A stretch of 64,000 bases of DNA from Arenicola marina (GCA_964019135.1 OZ025265.1:21489143-21553142), one strand, 5' to 3'; positions 11,993-24,296 are shown, counted from the stretch's first letter. The notes: generated by a model from the sequence alone, not told the origin. Made by a program: numbers and translations.

Positions 11993-12184
11993 TTACACAT
12001 CAACTCTTGTGGCTCTTGACATGCATCTTGACATGCAGACCGATATTGACATCATACTGACATCATTCTTTCGACTTTATCTCGCTCGCATCGTCTTTCA
12101 CATATTATACGCCAAGTTTTTAATTATCATTTATTTGTTATTATTGTAAGTATTACCAGAACTTAGTATGCCTTGATTAGGTCG

Positions 12185-12452
12185 TGTCGGAGTGTGATAT
12201 CTCGGCCCAGGCCCGCGTTAGGTGTTCGCCCTGGATGCAAAAGGTCGCCGGTTCGAATTCCGGCAGGGGCGGGTAGTAACTTTCGGCGTTCATTCGGGCC
12301 TGGGACCAGAAATACCACAGGATTATTACTTGATTGGCCTCAATGGTACATGATTCAGGATGATTGCAAGCGGGGGATTAAATCTTTTGATTACTTGATT
12401 GGCCTCAATGGTACATGATTCAGGATGATTGCAAGCGGGGGATTAAATCTTT
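12185..12452 (+). mobile_element. SINE-like element with Pol III B box and duplicated tail
   Basis: GGTTCGAATTCCGGCAGGGG at about 12249 is a near-perfect tRNA T-arm/B box (stem GCCGG/CCGGC). I cannot find a convincing A box or acceptor stem. Downstream a 66-bp block (TTACTTGATTGGCCTCAATG to ATTAAATCTTTTG) is present twice in tandem, at about 12325 and 12391. A tRNA-derived SINE with a duplicated body is the likeliest reading. The T loop has 8 bases, so it is not a functional tRNA gene. Confidence 0.5.
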
Positions 12453-12553
12453 TGCTGCAGCGCCCAGGGCGATTTGAGCGCATTATGACGACATTATGAC
12501 TACATTATTCACGAAAATTGAGTCCATGGACAGGAAGGTCGACTAAACGCATT

Positions 12554-12740
12554 TAACCATCAGAATTATCCTGCATAGACAACAATTAAAATGACTCTAA
12601 TCTAAGATATATTCGCAGTTTGGCATCAAACACATAAATGTTCAGCATTTACTTTGCTACTGGTAGATTACCGGACGAATTCATTCGATTTTGATCAATT
12701 ATACGCTATGTTACGTTTGAACTATGTTTTCGAGTTCGAT
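12554..12740 (+). repeat. Dispersed repeat shared with 34252-34430
   Basis: Shares a series of blocks with 34252-34430: TTAACCATYAGAATTATCCT, TTCGCAGTTTKGCATCAAA, then CAGCATTTACT and GACGAATTCATTCGA. At the other site it lies between a LINE coding fragment and a LINE-like tail, so both may be 3' UTR sequence of the same LINE family. Confidence 0.65.
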
Positions 12741-14164
12741 CGAGGTCAAAGGCGTGAAGCGTTTAAACTTTGACCCGATGTTATTTTGTTATATTTGTTA
12801 TCTGTTCTATTGTCATCGTACGACAACGGAATGTGTATATTTTTCACATTTTACATCGAGAAGAAAAACTTCAACCTAAACAACCCTCTAAAACCAATCC
12901 AGACCCCACCACCGTTGAGGCCAATTATTATGCCAGGTGGCTACGTGGGGCAGAGTAGATGTGAGGAACGAGCGCCCCCTGCTGAGAGAGTGGAAGGTCG
13001 GTGGTTATATCCGACGACGGCTTGATGAGCTTTGTCTGACTTTTGTTGGATATGAGTAATTGGCATATATATATACATGTACATACACATCTTTATTCAT
13101 CACGGCTTTGATAATCTTTTTATTCCGAACAAACTTCCTTCTGCTTTAATCTGAAAATTGTGATGAAAGTGGCAAATATAAAAGCGTATCGGCCGCCGTG
13201 TACATTACATTCTCAATAGACATCATAGTGGGAACACGGCCAATAGACCACTTCGCTAATCGTAGTTCCAATTTTTCCACCGTGAGGCGCCACTGCATGT
13301 GCAATGCATTCTGGGTATTATTTTGGTCTTTGCGAGATGTTAAGATGGTGTCATCGCCTGACAACGTATTTTGTAGACATTTAAACATAAAATAGTGTCA
13401 CCTATGTACCAGAAAAGTGACGTAATCTGATGTAAGTTAGATATGCACATTAATTTTATACATGCCTTGCCAATAACGTGGAAATATGGTATTTATCTCC
13501 ATAGAAAAAGTCAAGATAACACCAAAATATTTGCGCAAGTCTCGATTTTTCCAAGATGGCGTATAATTGCGAAGTCGTGTATAGTTAGTAGTGCATGGTA
13601 TGTTTCTATTGGAAGTCTTTAATTACACGAAGGAGCCCATTTCATCCAACCCCATGTCATTGTTACGTGAGGCGTCTGGGCACAATATAAACTTCACATG
13701 CGCCAAAGAAACCTAAACAACAGGCGTTTGATTTCTGGCAGCAAAAGCAATTAGTAATTTCTGTGCATTTTAATATATATTTCACCAATATCACCAAAAT
13801 TACCAAAGGTAAGCAGTTTATATCATACCCAACCCATTATATGTGTGAATGCGATAGTCTTTAATATCCCCCGGTTTAGTTCATTAATCATTAAAATATG
13901 ATTTGCCTTCGTCTTGTCCTCGGTAGTCAGTTAAATGATTTCTTACTAAACAAATTTGAAAACTTCGTCCGAGCGTGACTCCTTAATTCCAGATTAATGG
14001 ATATACACAAATTGAGTGAGTCACGCGAGACAACTTTATTGTAAAGAATATCAATACCTAGATAGTTATAATACTGACGATTAAACACCGTGATGCTAGG
14101 GCGATAAATGGGTTACTTGATGAAGTGCTGACATGAAATGGTTTATTCCGATCAAGGCACCAAA
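12741..14164. other. Intergenic DNA, nothing recognised
   Basis: No gene, exon or repeat is supported. Several short open frames overlap on opposite strands and have no recognisable domain. Confidence 0.5.
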
Positions 14165-14310
14165 CCCAGCGGCTATGTCTGTGTGGTCGCAGGATAAAGA
14201 TCCCATACCCTTCTTGGCAAAGAGTAGGGACTTACCCCCAGGGATATGGCTCCGCTCTTTCCTTCCTTCTCCCATTGACGCGATATGACCAAAAGTGGTT
14301 TAAAGCCTCC
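14165..14310 (+). mobile_element. tRNA-derived SINE body, copy B (partial)
   Basis: Matches the body of the SINE at 11776-11992 in opposite orientation. Shared blocks are GGATAAAGATCCCAT, GGCAAAGAGTAGG, CCCATTGACGCGATATGACC and AAAAGTGGTTTAAA. The tRNA-like head is absent. Confidence 0.7.
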
Positions 14311-16614
14311 TGAATCTGGTATGACAAAAACACACGCGGGTTCGAATTATGTTCAACAGGCTGACACCCCCCACTCTCCAACTCCTCTCCGAAAAATCCC
14401 CCCCCCCTACCTTTGCATAATTGATTACCGTCGGGTACAGACCAAAGGAAGTTATTCTACATTCGAAAGCAGCGTGACGAATTACCCGCGAGCTACTAGA
14501 CGATAAGCTTCAAGCTAGATGTGGGAGTAAGACAAGCCATTTGTATTTTAATTAAAAACACAGGTTTGCTGCCGCGAAACGTAGTTTATAAACATATAAT
14601 CAAGTTCAGCCTCAATTCCACCGCCCCCTCAACCAAGTGGATGTTCAGGAGTAAAGTAAATTTTTTTTTTTGACAATAACCCTTTTCGAGGAAGAGTGAC
14701 GTTATTCATGCGAACATAACGCCAACTATGATGTGCACCCCCCCCCCCCCCCACTCCCTCCTCCCGGTCGCAAAAAAGTCATGGACCCTCCCGATCGCCA
14801 GTTCTCAGAGAACCGAGAGCACCGCCCCCCCTCCCCCCACCTCGGTAGCAAGTTTCGGTGACCCCCGACCCCCTTCCTCTCCATTTTTCAAATTGTGAGA
14901 TCCGCTCCTACGTTCAGTTCGGTTATCACGTGAAATAAATACAAATTTTTATCCACAACACAAAACCGAAGTAACTGCAATACACCGACCTTTCATGTCA
15001 CTGTTAGACACGCAGGGGTTAAACTGGGCCGAGGTACGTCCCTGCATGATGAAGGATGAAAGAATGACACGTAACCCATATTAGGTTAATTCCCTGACCC
15101 AGATTTGATCCCGCCCCAAGACCTCTTGATTTGGCCTTGATCTGGCAAGGACACATTTCATAAGGGGCAATGCACTTACAGATTGGGAATCGCGGAGTGG
15201 TATTCGGGAAAATGACGTTAATTTGCGCATAGGGCCGGTGTCTACGTGACGTACTTCGCCCCGAGGTAACGATATTTCTGGTGTAACATGACCAGCCGCC
15301 CCCACATGGCACCCCCTCCCTCCTTGCAGTTCGGGTATACGCGCGTAGGGCCGCACTAGTTATGGGGGGACACATTGTCATGGGCTGAATATACGTATGG
15401 CAAGGTGCCCCCTTAGTTCATGACCTCAAGGTCATATGGTACCCTTTGGTCTTGGTCCAATGAGTTGGAAGACAACTCACTGCCCGGATTCCGATCAAGC
15501 CTATTAGGGCACGTCCCATTCTGCCGTGAAAGGGGGAGTATGCTTACGGATCGAACGTGCTTCATTTATTTGCAATGTGCATTTAGGAGCTAGAATTTTA
15601 ATTGATGCCTCGGAAACATTGGAATATAAAAGCCAATTATCATAAGATTTGTTGATATTTTACGTCTACACGGAGGGCGTCGCCCGTACCGAAACTGGTC
15701 CAAGTAATGCCAATAGGACTGCCGGCGAGTGAGCAGGTGAGTGACCAATGGTTTGCCTTATTTGGTCAGGTAATGCTCTGACCTATGTTTTCAATTTGTG
15801 TAGACCCTAAACAGAGTTATTCAACTATTCCAGGAAAAGAATATCAGCCATGAGATGATCGCATGTGACGAGTTGGAAGAGTAGTTTTAATATGGCAAAC
15901 TCACTTATCGCTTGCCTCTACCTCATCTCTTTTCCACCTGCCTGGGCGGAAGAGCAGAAGACGTCTTCCAGCAAGACAAGAGGCGAAACAATCGCATGGC
16001 AGGCGTTCTTCTAGAAGAGGTAAAGTTTGGAAGAGGCGAATCGATCACGCTCTAAATCAAATGATGCCTACCCCCCCCCCCCCCCCCCCCCAAATGATTG
16101 GTCTCATTATAGACTGGCAAGTGGCCATGTCAAGGGGGCACACGGGTGGATAGTCTCTTCCACAGCATCACCCCCCCGCCCCCCAACCTGCCCCTCGCTG
16201 CGAGGCCCGCTCTCAGATTAGCACATGGAGCGCGCGGATATTTGGCTGTAGAAGAGCTTAATTGTGTCTAATAATGCTGAAGCTAGCATTGTTCCATATG
16301 CATTTTGTTTGATCAAATCTTTATTGTTAGAGAGAATTTAGTACACGTACATTGGCATAGCTGTGGATAAATGTGTCACGTGTGTGTGATTGACACTTGG
16401 GTGTAGATTTCAAAGTATTGCATATTGATTAGTAGGGTATTGGTAGATGTCGTCTTGTACGGATGAGTTGTGATATGTTACAGTCAGGTGTCATGGTATG
16501 GTGAGTGTTGGGTGTGTCTGAGTTATTCAAATATGGCACGATAGTTTGAATAAGGTTTTTCGAGGTGTGGTTCTGCGACGGGTTAGTTGAAAGATATTGT
16601 ATTGTAAGAAAAGG
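14311..16614. other. Intergenic DNA with long C runs
   Basis: Contains several poly-C tracts (about 14400, 14740-14752, 16071-16091 and 16170-16185) beside diverged GGTCGCAAG/CCCCCGACCCC motifs. Similar motifs occur in the CAGGGG-ended MITE at 25968-26189, so remnants of that family are likely here. No gene is recognised. The two overlapping minus-strand frames at 15019-15381 are not credible. Confidence 0.45.
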
Positions 16615-16685
16615 AGACATTGGGTACGAGAGCTGTATCCCGCTCAAAATGAGGGTTGAAGGGTGGATGAGGCACCAGAGGAATT
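16615..16685 (-). repeat. Dispersed repeat, inverted partner of 24370-24450
   Basis: GGGTACGAGAGCTGTATCCC followed by CAAAATGAGGGTTGAAGGGT and GGATGAGGCACCAGAGG is the reverse complement of 24370-24450, with a few differences. Noncoding. Confidence 0.75.
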
Positions 16686-17170
16686 TACTCGTCCCCGAAT
16701 GGCAATAGATTCAGTTGCTACGCGTTGCTAATGTTATTCAATAATTGTTTCCAAGCAAAGTTATTATGACGTCACTAGAAAGGTGGAGGGGCAATATATA
16801 TACGATATGCGTACTGTATTGGCTCTCGTTTTCCATATCTTGTCCCCCCCCACCCCTCACCCCAATATCTACCGCTAGACAATGGCATCCTGCAAACACA
16901 TAACCTGTGCGGATCCAAGGGTGGGGGGGGGGGTCCAGCCTGTTTGGGTCGTGGACTGCCCCCCACCCCATCCGGTCGCCAATTTGGTTGACTACTGGTC
17001 GCAATTTTGTTCTGAGCCCCCGGCCCCCTCTGTCGCAAGTTTCAAGGGAGCCCCCCCCCCCCCCCGCGATCGATTAACACCTCCACAACTGCTGACAAGT
17101 TTCTATTATCGCCCACGACGAAGCGGGCGAGTGAAGGCCAGTAAATGCATTTACACCTGTGCTAAATAAT
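16686..17170. other. G/C-run-rich intergenic DNA
   Basis: Contains GTGCGGATCCAAGGGTGGGG near 16907, like one terminus of a CAGGGGCGGATCC MITE, and then C-rich stretches with TCGCAAGTTTC. It is probably a decayed member of that MITE group. No gene is recognised. Confidence 0.45.
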
Positions 17171-17781
17171 TGTGAACGGGTTTCTTGTCGGGTTGTTGTA
17201 AATAACAAGTTCCCTGTGGCGAGAGAGTGTCGCTTAGAAGAGACCCCTGTCGGCAGTAGTATTGCGCATGCCCAAGAATTGGCGCGCATTAGCGGCACTT
17301 CTTTGTTTGCTGCCAAAGAGGTAGCACGGCCGATAATCCAAACGCTATTGGGATATCTGGTTTTGGTGTTGAACTGAGACAAGGAGTATACGTCACCACA
17401 GGTACACTTTCATTTATAATCTGCTCATTTAGAATCAATCATATGTCCTAAATACTTAAAGTCGTGTTTGGTATATAATTATAATCAAGACTTATCGTAT
17501 GTATGAAACGAAACGGGTGTAAATGTATGAATTGGTGTGTTGAAGATGCCTGATGTTTCTCATATTTTGTAAGTCATATGTCCTCGAGAAACAAATATTA
17601 TTATTATTAATTGTGTCATTATATTATCGTTACTGGATGCCTTTTTGAATTGCCCACAGGTGTTTATTACGGGCTCGCCTCCTGTCCGGCCCCAGCCCAG
17701 AGGCTGTGTTTAATAAAAGGCGTATTGAAACCAACAACCGTCTCACGTCTTCATTAACACTAGGCCCATGACACTGCTACA
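17171..17781 (+). mobile_element. Solo LTR of an LTR retrotransposon (fossil)
   Basis: A 611-bp insert that starts TGTGAACGGG and ends GCTACA (TG...CA) and is flanked by TAAT on both sides (17167-17170 and 17782-17785). The neighbouring tandem repeat supplies the empty site (GCTAAATAATTATGAAG), which shows where the insertion happened. An AATAAA at 17712-17717 lies near the 3' end, as expected for an LTR. There is no internal coding region, so the family is undetermined. Moderately old. Confidence 0.65.
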
Positions 17782-18075
17782 TAATTATGAAGTTGTAGTC
17801 TTATTATAATCGCTAACAAGCAGCATAATTATCAGCAAGTTAGGGAAACTAGCCCCCCCCCCCAAGTGACACCTGTGCTAAATAATTTTGAAGTCGTAGT
17901 CTTATTATCATCGCTAACAAGCAGCAAAATTATCAGCAAGTTAGGGAGACCAGCCCCCCCTCCCCCACCACCGACACCTGTGCCAAATAATTATGAAGTT
18001 GCAGTATTATTATAATCGATAACAAGCAGCAAAATTATCAGCAATTTAGCAAAACCAGGCCCCCCCCCACCAAAA
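17782..18075 (+). repeat. About 100-bp tandem repeat, three copies
   Basis: Each unit reads TAATTATGAAGTTGTAGTC, then TTATTATAATCGCTAACAAG and CAGCAAAATTATCAGCAAGT, then a C run and GACACCTGTGCTAA. Units start near 17782, 17880 and 17986. The first unit has been split by the solo LTR, and its beginning lies at about 17153-17170. Confidence 0.85.
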
Positions 18076-18837
18076 AAAAACCCCCAAACACAAACAAACA
18101 GTAGACTGCCAGTGAATGACGTTCTCGAAATATATATATATATAACGCCTTGGTGGCACTAACAGCTAGGCCTAATCATTGCCGCATCAACACTACAAAA
18201 TTTCACATATTTAATGTCAAATATACCTGAAAGCATGAAAGGATACCACCAGGCTTTATATCAACTCGATTAATAGCGAACATCGTATTTTTAGTTAACA
18301 GGGCGCCGCTGGTCACGCAGACTGCGTTATCGCCAGCGCAGTGGCAGCCCAACGTTACGCGCTCGCCGCATAGCGGCGCCACTACTCGCCGCATTACACA
18401 TTTTACAATGGGCGCGCGCCGTATGACCTATCTTGGTGTACTAATATCTTTGTTGATACTGCGCAAACATCAAAAGCCTATTAAAGTTGAGGTTCTATAT
18501 ATTTTTCTGCACAGTAGTAATCAGCATACAAAATATTCAATACGAACTGCTGACAGATTTATATCGGACACGCTCTATGAGTCTATCTACAGTTTGTCAT
18601 GGAAACCGTTGTCTTTTCATAAAGTATATCAATTATAATATACAGACGTGAACATGCACTCCTACGTCAGATACCTACGGAAATTATCGGGCACTTATTT
18701 CTGTAAATCTTAATTAAACTGTCCGGCTTGAAGTAAAAATACCCTGCTCGTATCGCATGCATTGCTAAAAGTGTGTCCGCATTCCTTGAAGCCAAATACG
18801 AGACTAACTTCGTCACTATGCTTATCATATACTTTAA
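18076..18837. other. Region upstream of the LINE, no ORF1 seen
   Basis: Could contain the 5' UTR of the following LINE, but I find no zinc-knuckle or coiled-coil ORF1. The short frames at 18203-18394 (minus) and 18408-18638 (plus) have no recognisable domain. A stop (TAA 18835-18837) directly precedes the LINE ATG. Confidence 0.45.
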
Positions 18838-21800
18838 ATGCGGCCTCTCCATAAAGCTCACAGTGAACTGAAGGTGCTTTCTTGGAACATTCAAGGATTA
18901 ATATCTAGGCTGCAGGACACCGACAGTGTTATTTTTAAGAATATATGCTTTAGTCACGATGTAGTTGCTATGTATGAGACCTGGGGTGCTAGCGAAGCGG
19001 TCTTAAACTCTGTCCTAGAGGGGTACGATACTTACTTCAAAGTGTGGGCTCGCAAAGCCACAAGAGGTCGAGTGCCGGGTGGCATAGCAGTTTTTGTTAA
19101 AAAGTCCTTGTCATACTGTGTGTCTGTTATCGATATTGATTGTAAATACGTTATTTGTCTCTTACTTCATAAAGAGTTTGTAGTTGCAAACGACGATATT
19201 GTATTGCTGTGCACGTATCTCCCACCCGAGGGATCGACCTCGTATGAAGAAGGTCAGGGAGATGGGGTCCTTATATTAGAGAACGTCATGGTAGAGCTCG
19301 AAGCTCGATTTCCAAACCTAGCTTGGTGTGTTCTAGGTGACTTTAACGCTCGGTCTGGCTCGTTGAATGATTTTATCAGTGAGGACAACCTTAGTTTTAT
19401 ACTAGACGCAGAAGACTGCTATCCAGCAGATGCATTTAACCCACCACGAAAGTCACAAGACACTGAAGAAAACCCATTCGGCCGGGAACTTATGCATCTT
19501 TGTAAGTCTCATGGTGTGCATATGTTGAACGGTCGCTCACTCAATGATACGGAAGGGGTATTTACCTGCCTAACACATAATGGTAAGAGCCTGGTAGATT
19601 ATGTGTTGTGTTCGACTTCACTGTTCGCAGATCTGTCCCGCCACTTCCAGGTTAAAACAGAAGACATGTCAGACCACTTCCCACTAAGTTTTACTGTCCA
19701 GTGTAAGGGTAAGTCACAAGATGAAGTGGTGAACCACCAGACCCGGGTGCGAATACGGTACAGGTGACGAGACAACTCTAAAGAGGCTTTTCTTTATAAG
19801 TTAACTAATTCTGAGGGTGATTCATTTGTTGTTAGCATCCATAATGCAATTAATACACAAGATGTAAACCAGGCTATTCTCTGCCTGAACCAATTGTATA
19901 GTTATGCATCTGAAGGAATGAAGATTAACCCTACCGGCAAACGGCGAAGTGTCTGTCACAAACCGGCATACTGGGACGCTGAGTTAGAAAATTTAAAACA
20001 TACGAAAAACAGAAAGCTAAATTCCTTCCGGAAAACTAGAGATGACACTGACCTACATGTGCATAGGGATGCCAAGACCCATTTCGTCAAAACTCGCAGG
20101 GAAAAAGAAAAGTCAATGAAAGAAATAAACAAGCAAATGTTGTGGAATAGCGTAAATGACAGTCGCTCATGCTGGCAGACAGTGAAACGTCTGAGTTGCG
20201 GTCGGTCGCAACCGTCCGAGTCTATTAGCCCCAAGAACTGGGAGACATATTTTAAGACCTTACTTAATACAGGTCCCACCCCAGACGTAGAATTCCAGAC
20301 AATGATTGACACCGAAGTAAGAGATCACGTTGGGTCATGTATAGAGTGTAATAGTGGTGTACCAACAGAGTGGTTCAATGTTGATGTAACGCTCGACGAG
20401 GTAAGGTTGGCCATTATACGGTTGCCCAGTAACAAGGCTCCAGGGCTGGATGGTCTTCCAATTGAAATATTAAAGAATAGTGTTGACTTTATTAGCCCGA
20501 TCCTAGCACGTATTTTTAATTATCTCTTGTCTCACGGTGACTATCCTCAGGAGTGGGCTGACGCGATTATCTGTCCCGTACTTAAGAAAGGCTCACATGA
20601 TAATCCTGAAAACTACAGAGGGATTTCCTTGTTGTCGACTGCCAGTAAGGTATTTATGAAGGTACTGAGTACAAGATTAACCGATTGGGCTGAGGAAAAT
20701 GAAAAAATATCTGAATGTCAAGGTGGTTTCAGGAAGGGGCGATCGACTATAGACCAAGTGTTCACTATGCAGGCTGTCATTCATAAGTATTTGTCTAAAC
20801 CTGGCGGCCGCTTTTACTGCCTGTATGTAGATTTTTCTAAAGCCTTTGACCAGGTCCCACATAATCATCTGTGGTATAAATTATTATCCGAAGGGCTTCA
20901 TGGAAGATCGCTTAAGGTTCTGATGTCACTATACCAGCAACTGCGATCATGTGTGCAGTGCTCCAATACCCTGACCGAGCTTTTTACGTGCTCCTTAGGT
21001 ACCAGGCAAGGTTGTTTATTGAGCCCATTGCTCTTCATTTTATATGTGAACGAATATTTCAACTTGTTAACTGTGAATGATTGTAAAGGTATCTTCATAG
21101 ATCAGACCTTTCCAAACTTGATAGCGCTGATGTACGTGGATGATCTGTCGAAGCTCGCCGACTCCGTGGGTAGACTGCAGGCGATAATCAAGACCTTAGA
21201 GGAATATTGCAAGAAATGGGGTATGACTATTAACATGAGCAAAACCAATATTATGGTGTTCCGAAACGGCGGGTGTCTGAGAGGGAACGAAAGATGGTTG
21301 TTCGATGGTCGACAAATACAATGTTCATCGATGTATAATTACTTAGGAATGCATTTCACCCCCAAGATGTTATGGACAGCTACACAAAAGCTTAGGGCAG
21401 ATCAAGCACATAAGGCGGCTACGGTAATAAGACGTATTGATATTCAAACAGGAGGTCTGGATTCTTGTCTATTGTTAAAGCTATTTGACTCCATGGTGCT
21501 TCCTATTCTATTGTATGGCGCAGAAATATGGGGACTTAGCTGCATAGAGGACGTTGAGAAGGTTCACGTTAAGTTTTGTAAATACATTCTGGGAGTTGGC
21601 AAATCCACGTCGAATCTAGCTGTGCTCGGTGAATTAGGCCGTCTACCGATTCAGTATAATAGCGAATTAAAAGTAATCAAATACTGGGTTAAACTGTTAC
21701 AGATGCCAGAAGATAGATTGGCTAAAGCCAGTTATAGACTGTTATGCTCGCATGATGACGTCGGTAGAATAAGAAAAAACTGGGCGTCACAAGTAAAGAA

Positions 21801-22353
21801 TTGATTATTTAAGCACGGATTTGGTGTTGCATGGCTTAGTCAAGAAGTGGGTGACGCGAGGTTTTTTATTCAGGAAGTGTCACAACGAATGAAGGATATT
21901 CACTCACAAATATGGTATACGGACGTATGTGAAAATGGCAAATTATGGAAAGAATATTGCTTTTATAAGACCTTATTAAACCCGGAACGCTATTTAAAAG
22001 TAATTAAGAGTGAACGATTAAGAAAGGCCTATAGTAGATTCAGATGTGGTAACCATGATCTTATGATAGAAAAAGGTAGACATTTAAACATGCCCTTAGA
22101 GGAGAGACTGTGTCCGTATTACCTAGGAATCTGTGTTGACGAAGTCGAGTCTCAAATACATTTCCTACTTAAATGTCATTTATACGCCGATCTTCGACAA
22201 AAGTATATTAGCCCCGTTTATTATAATTATCCATCAATAGACAGTTTTGTGCAATTGATGAGCAGCGAAAATGAGAAGACATTATACGGACTATGTAAAT
22301 TTATCGTCGCTGCCTTGAGAAAGAGAAGGCAAGAGGTGTTATCTCCACATTAG
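18838..22353 (+). pseudogene. LINE ORF2: AP endonuclease + reverse transcriptase, two in-frame stops
   Basis: One continuous frame of 1,171 residues interrupted only by TGA at 19765-19767 and TGA at 21802-21804. Both are single-base nonsense changes with the frame intact on either side. The APE-type endonuclease spans residues 1-290: LSWNIQGL, MYETW, GDFNAR, VDYVL and SDHFPLSF supply the expected catalytic N, E, D/N, D and D/H residues. Reverse transcriptase spans about 480-790: APGLDGLPIE, NYRGISLL, QGGFRKGRSTID, VDFSKAFDQV (motif A), TRQGCLLSPLLF (motif B) and YVDD (about residue 766). Then come LLYGAEIWG and NLAVLGELGR, a C-terminal segment. Last is a decayed zinc finger (CPYY...H...C near 1091). 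The layout and motifs fit the CR1/L2/jockey group; the exact clade is uncertain. It would nick target DNA and copy its own RNA. It looks recent but dead. Confidence 0.93.
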
Positions 22354-22465
22354 CGCACTTTTGTATTTCTTTTTTTGTCGCTGTGTTTCTCTTCTTTTTT
22401 TTGTACTAATTAATTGTACCAGGGCTGGAGGCCAGCCAATAGTACGCAATAAACTACCTATTCTT
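22354..22465 (+). mobile_element. LINE 3' UTR with terminal hairpin
   Basis: Short T-rich 3' UTR. A hairpin (GGCTGG, loop AGG, CCAGCC at 22423-22437) is followed 10 bases later by AATAAA (22448-22453). In CR1/L2-type LINEs a 3'-end structure is the likely recognition site of the reverse transcriptase. The 3' boundary of about 22465 is estimated. Confidence 0.6.
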
Positions 22466-22668
22466 AAATGCGGCCACATACAATAACTAAACTTTGCCTA
22501 CATGGTTATATCATATTTCTTCCCACCACATAAGCTTAAACTCGGTCCACATGCACTAATACTTAGATGTGCACATCACATTTAGACGTTATATGCAGCA
22601 ACACACAATGTTAAAAACCGTCCAGACATACATTTATGCAACCATCCATAATCACACACAAATGTAGT

Positions 22669-22837
22669 CAGTGGCGAATCCAGCGGTGGGGGGGGGCTAC
22701 TGCGGCTTAATCCCCCACCCCCTCATCTCCAATAAAATGGATGCAGTGCCCCCGCCCTCTCTTCTGCCGCCTATGCACTGTAATCGTGAAATTCATGCCC
22801 CCCCCCCCCCGCCCCCTAAAGTCTGGATCCGCCCCTT
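22669..22837. mobile_element. MITE with CAGTGGCGAATCCAG / CTGGATCCGCCCCT ends
   Basis: The ends are imperfect inverted repeats of the widespread CAGGGGCGGATCC type found in non-autonomous hAT elements. The inside is G-rich on the left and C-rich on the right, so the element can fold back. No clear target duplication is visible. The intervening open frame is an artefact of C runs. Confidence 0.6.
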
Positions 22838-23350
22838 TATACCATCTACATAGATATAGATAGCGGTTGATCACTCATCGCGGAAGTACAATGCTATAGA
22901 GTTCACAGAAATAGATACGGGCCTCCAATAATCAGATTTCGCACTGTCCTCCACAAGAGCAGAGCTGTGTACAGGGCAGATTGCCTTGCGGTACTTGCAC
23001 CTACGTGTACAGCCAGTAGCCTTGCAGTTGCACTTGATCAACTCACGGCATGCCTTACATGCCTCTGGAAGTACACTCCACAGAGGATGTCAGTTGTCAC
23101 AAAGCACTGTCTTTGCATGTTTTCCTTGTTCATAACTTTATACTTACAGGTTTACAATGGAAACCAACATATATATTCTAACATTGTCTAGATATTTGCT
23201 CAGATCTGACGAAGAACAATGACAATTTTAATTAGGTTGCTAGTCAAAGAGCAAATAAATGCAGCTTGCAGGTAGATCTACCTAATGGTAATATATATAG
23301 CGCGCACCGTCTGGTCTCGTAAAAGATGTCGTCATAATATGACGTCATAA
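22838..23350. other. Intergenic DNA, nothing recognised
   Basis: No gene is supported. Just before the MITE, TATGACGTCATAATATG resembles a CRE palindrome, but nothing shows that it is used. Confidence 0.5.
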
Positions 23351-24296
23351 TATGGCTATACAGTTCTCGCGATCGGGCCGCGAGACTTCAGTTTTGGGGA
23401 CCAACAAACACACGTGCTCCATGTTGAAGTATAGGCAGCTATAAGTCAATTTCCTTCCAGGTTTATTCTAAAGACTATGAGTAGCGCTATGGGAGATATA
23501 CGTTAAAATATTTGGAGGCGATGAAGCGCAGAACTTTTGGAATATACAAGGAAATCCGTCATCAAAACACTCGAAAGCTAAAAATAACGTTCTAAATTTA
23601 GCCCTGCACCCGGGCTTTCGCAAGTTCACCAAACAGTGAGTGACGTCACAGAGTTTCGCGTGCCTCCGCGGTAACAAAAATGGCGAGAGCAAGTGATCGA
23701 CTTCACCATTCCGCTGTCAAGATATGCAGTGCATGGAGTAACAACACACAGGTGCGTCATTAAACCCCATGGTAAAGATAAAATAAGACCAGTTGGATCT
23801 TTTCGTATCACTTTTGAATCATGAAAAGACCAAGTTTCTTCATTTTTCGTAAGTTTTCTGTTTGATGCGTTGCGCCAACGTTGTCACCGGGGAGAATCCG
23901 TGTGACGTCATAATGCCTCGTTTTCGTAGGAAACGCAAAAAAACGTTAGTTTCTCAGTCGTATTGTCCCGTCGTAACAAATATTCGTCATTGTGATGGCG
24001 CAAACGAATAAAATATATCTCATCTACCAGTGTTGTGGAGCTATATTTTTTAAATATTCTTATTCATAGCGCTATGCTTTCCGCAATGGACCCACCCCTC
24101 GGAGCCTGGCTTTTGCGCAGGTAGTCTGGTTCCCAGTCTCTCTCTTTGCGTAACATACACGTCACCCCTACGTCACAGATAGTCAGGATACCAGTGTGCG
24201 CAGAGATTCTAAACTCGTTCCGAACACGTGCTTCGTTTGTTTGTCCCCAAAATGAGTAAACCGGAAGTCTAATCGAACGAGGCTTTATAACCCTAT
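23351..24296 (+). mobile_element. ~950-bp MITE (GGGCTATA-ended family), copy 1
   Basis: Begins GGCTATACAGTTCTCGCGAT and ends GAGGCTTTATAACCCTAT. The two ends form a long imperfect inverted repeat that includes TTTTGGGGACMAACAAACA and an ACACGTG block. Very similar copies lie at 29298-30252 and 46223-47180. TA or TATA flanks the better-preserved copies. Short minus-strand frames recur in the copies because the DNA is conserved, but no transposase is visible. Confidence 0.85.

Noticed and set aside
12240-12275. tRNA gene
   Set aside because: Only the T arm/B box is convincing. The T loop has 8 bases, and no A box, D arm or matching acceptor stem is seen. A SINE is more likely.
23468-23692. Conserved minus-strand protein in the ~950-bp MITE (also at 29463 and 46388)
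   Set aside because: The frame recurs only because the whole MITE is conserved as DNA. It has no recognisable domain, and its C-terminal end and length differ between copies.
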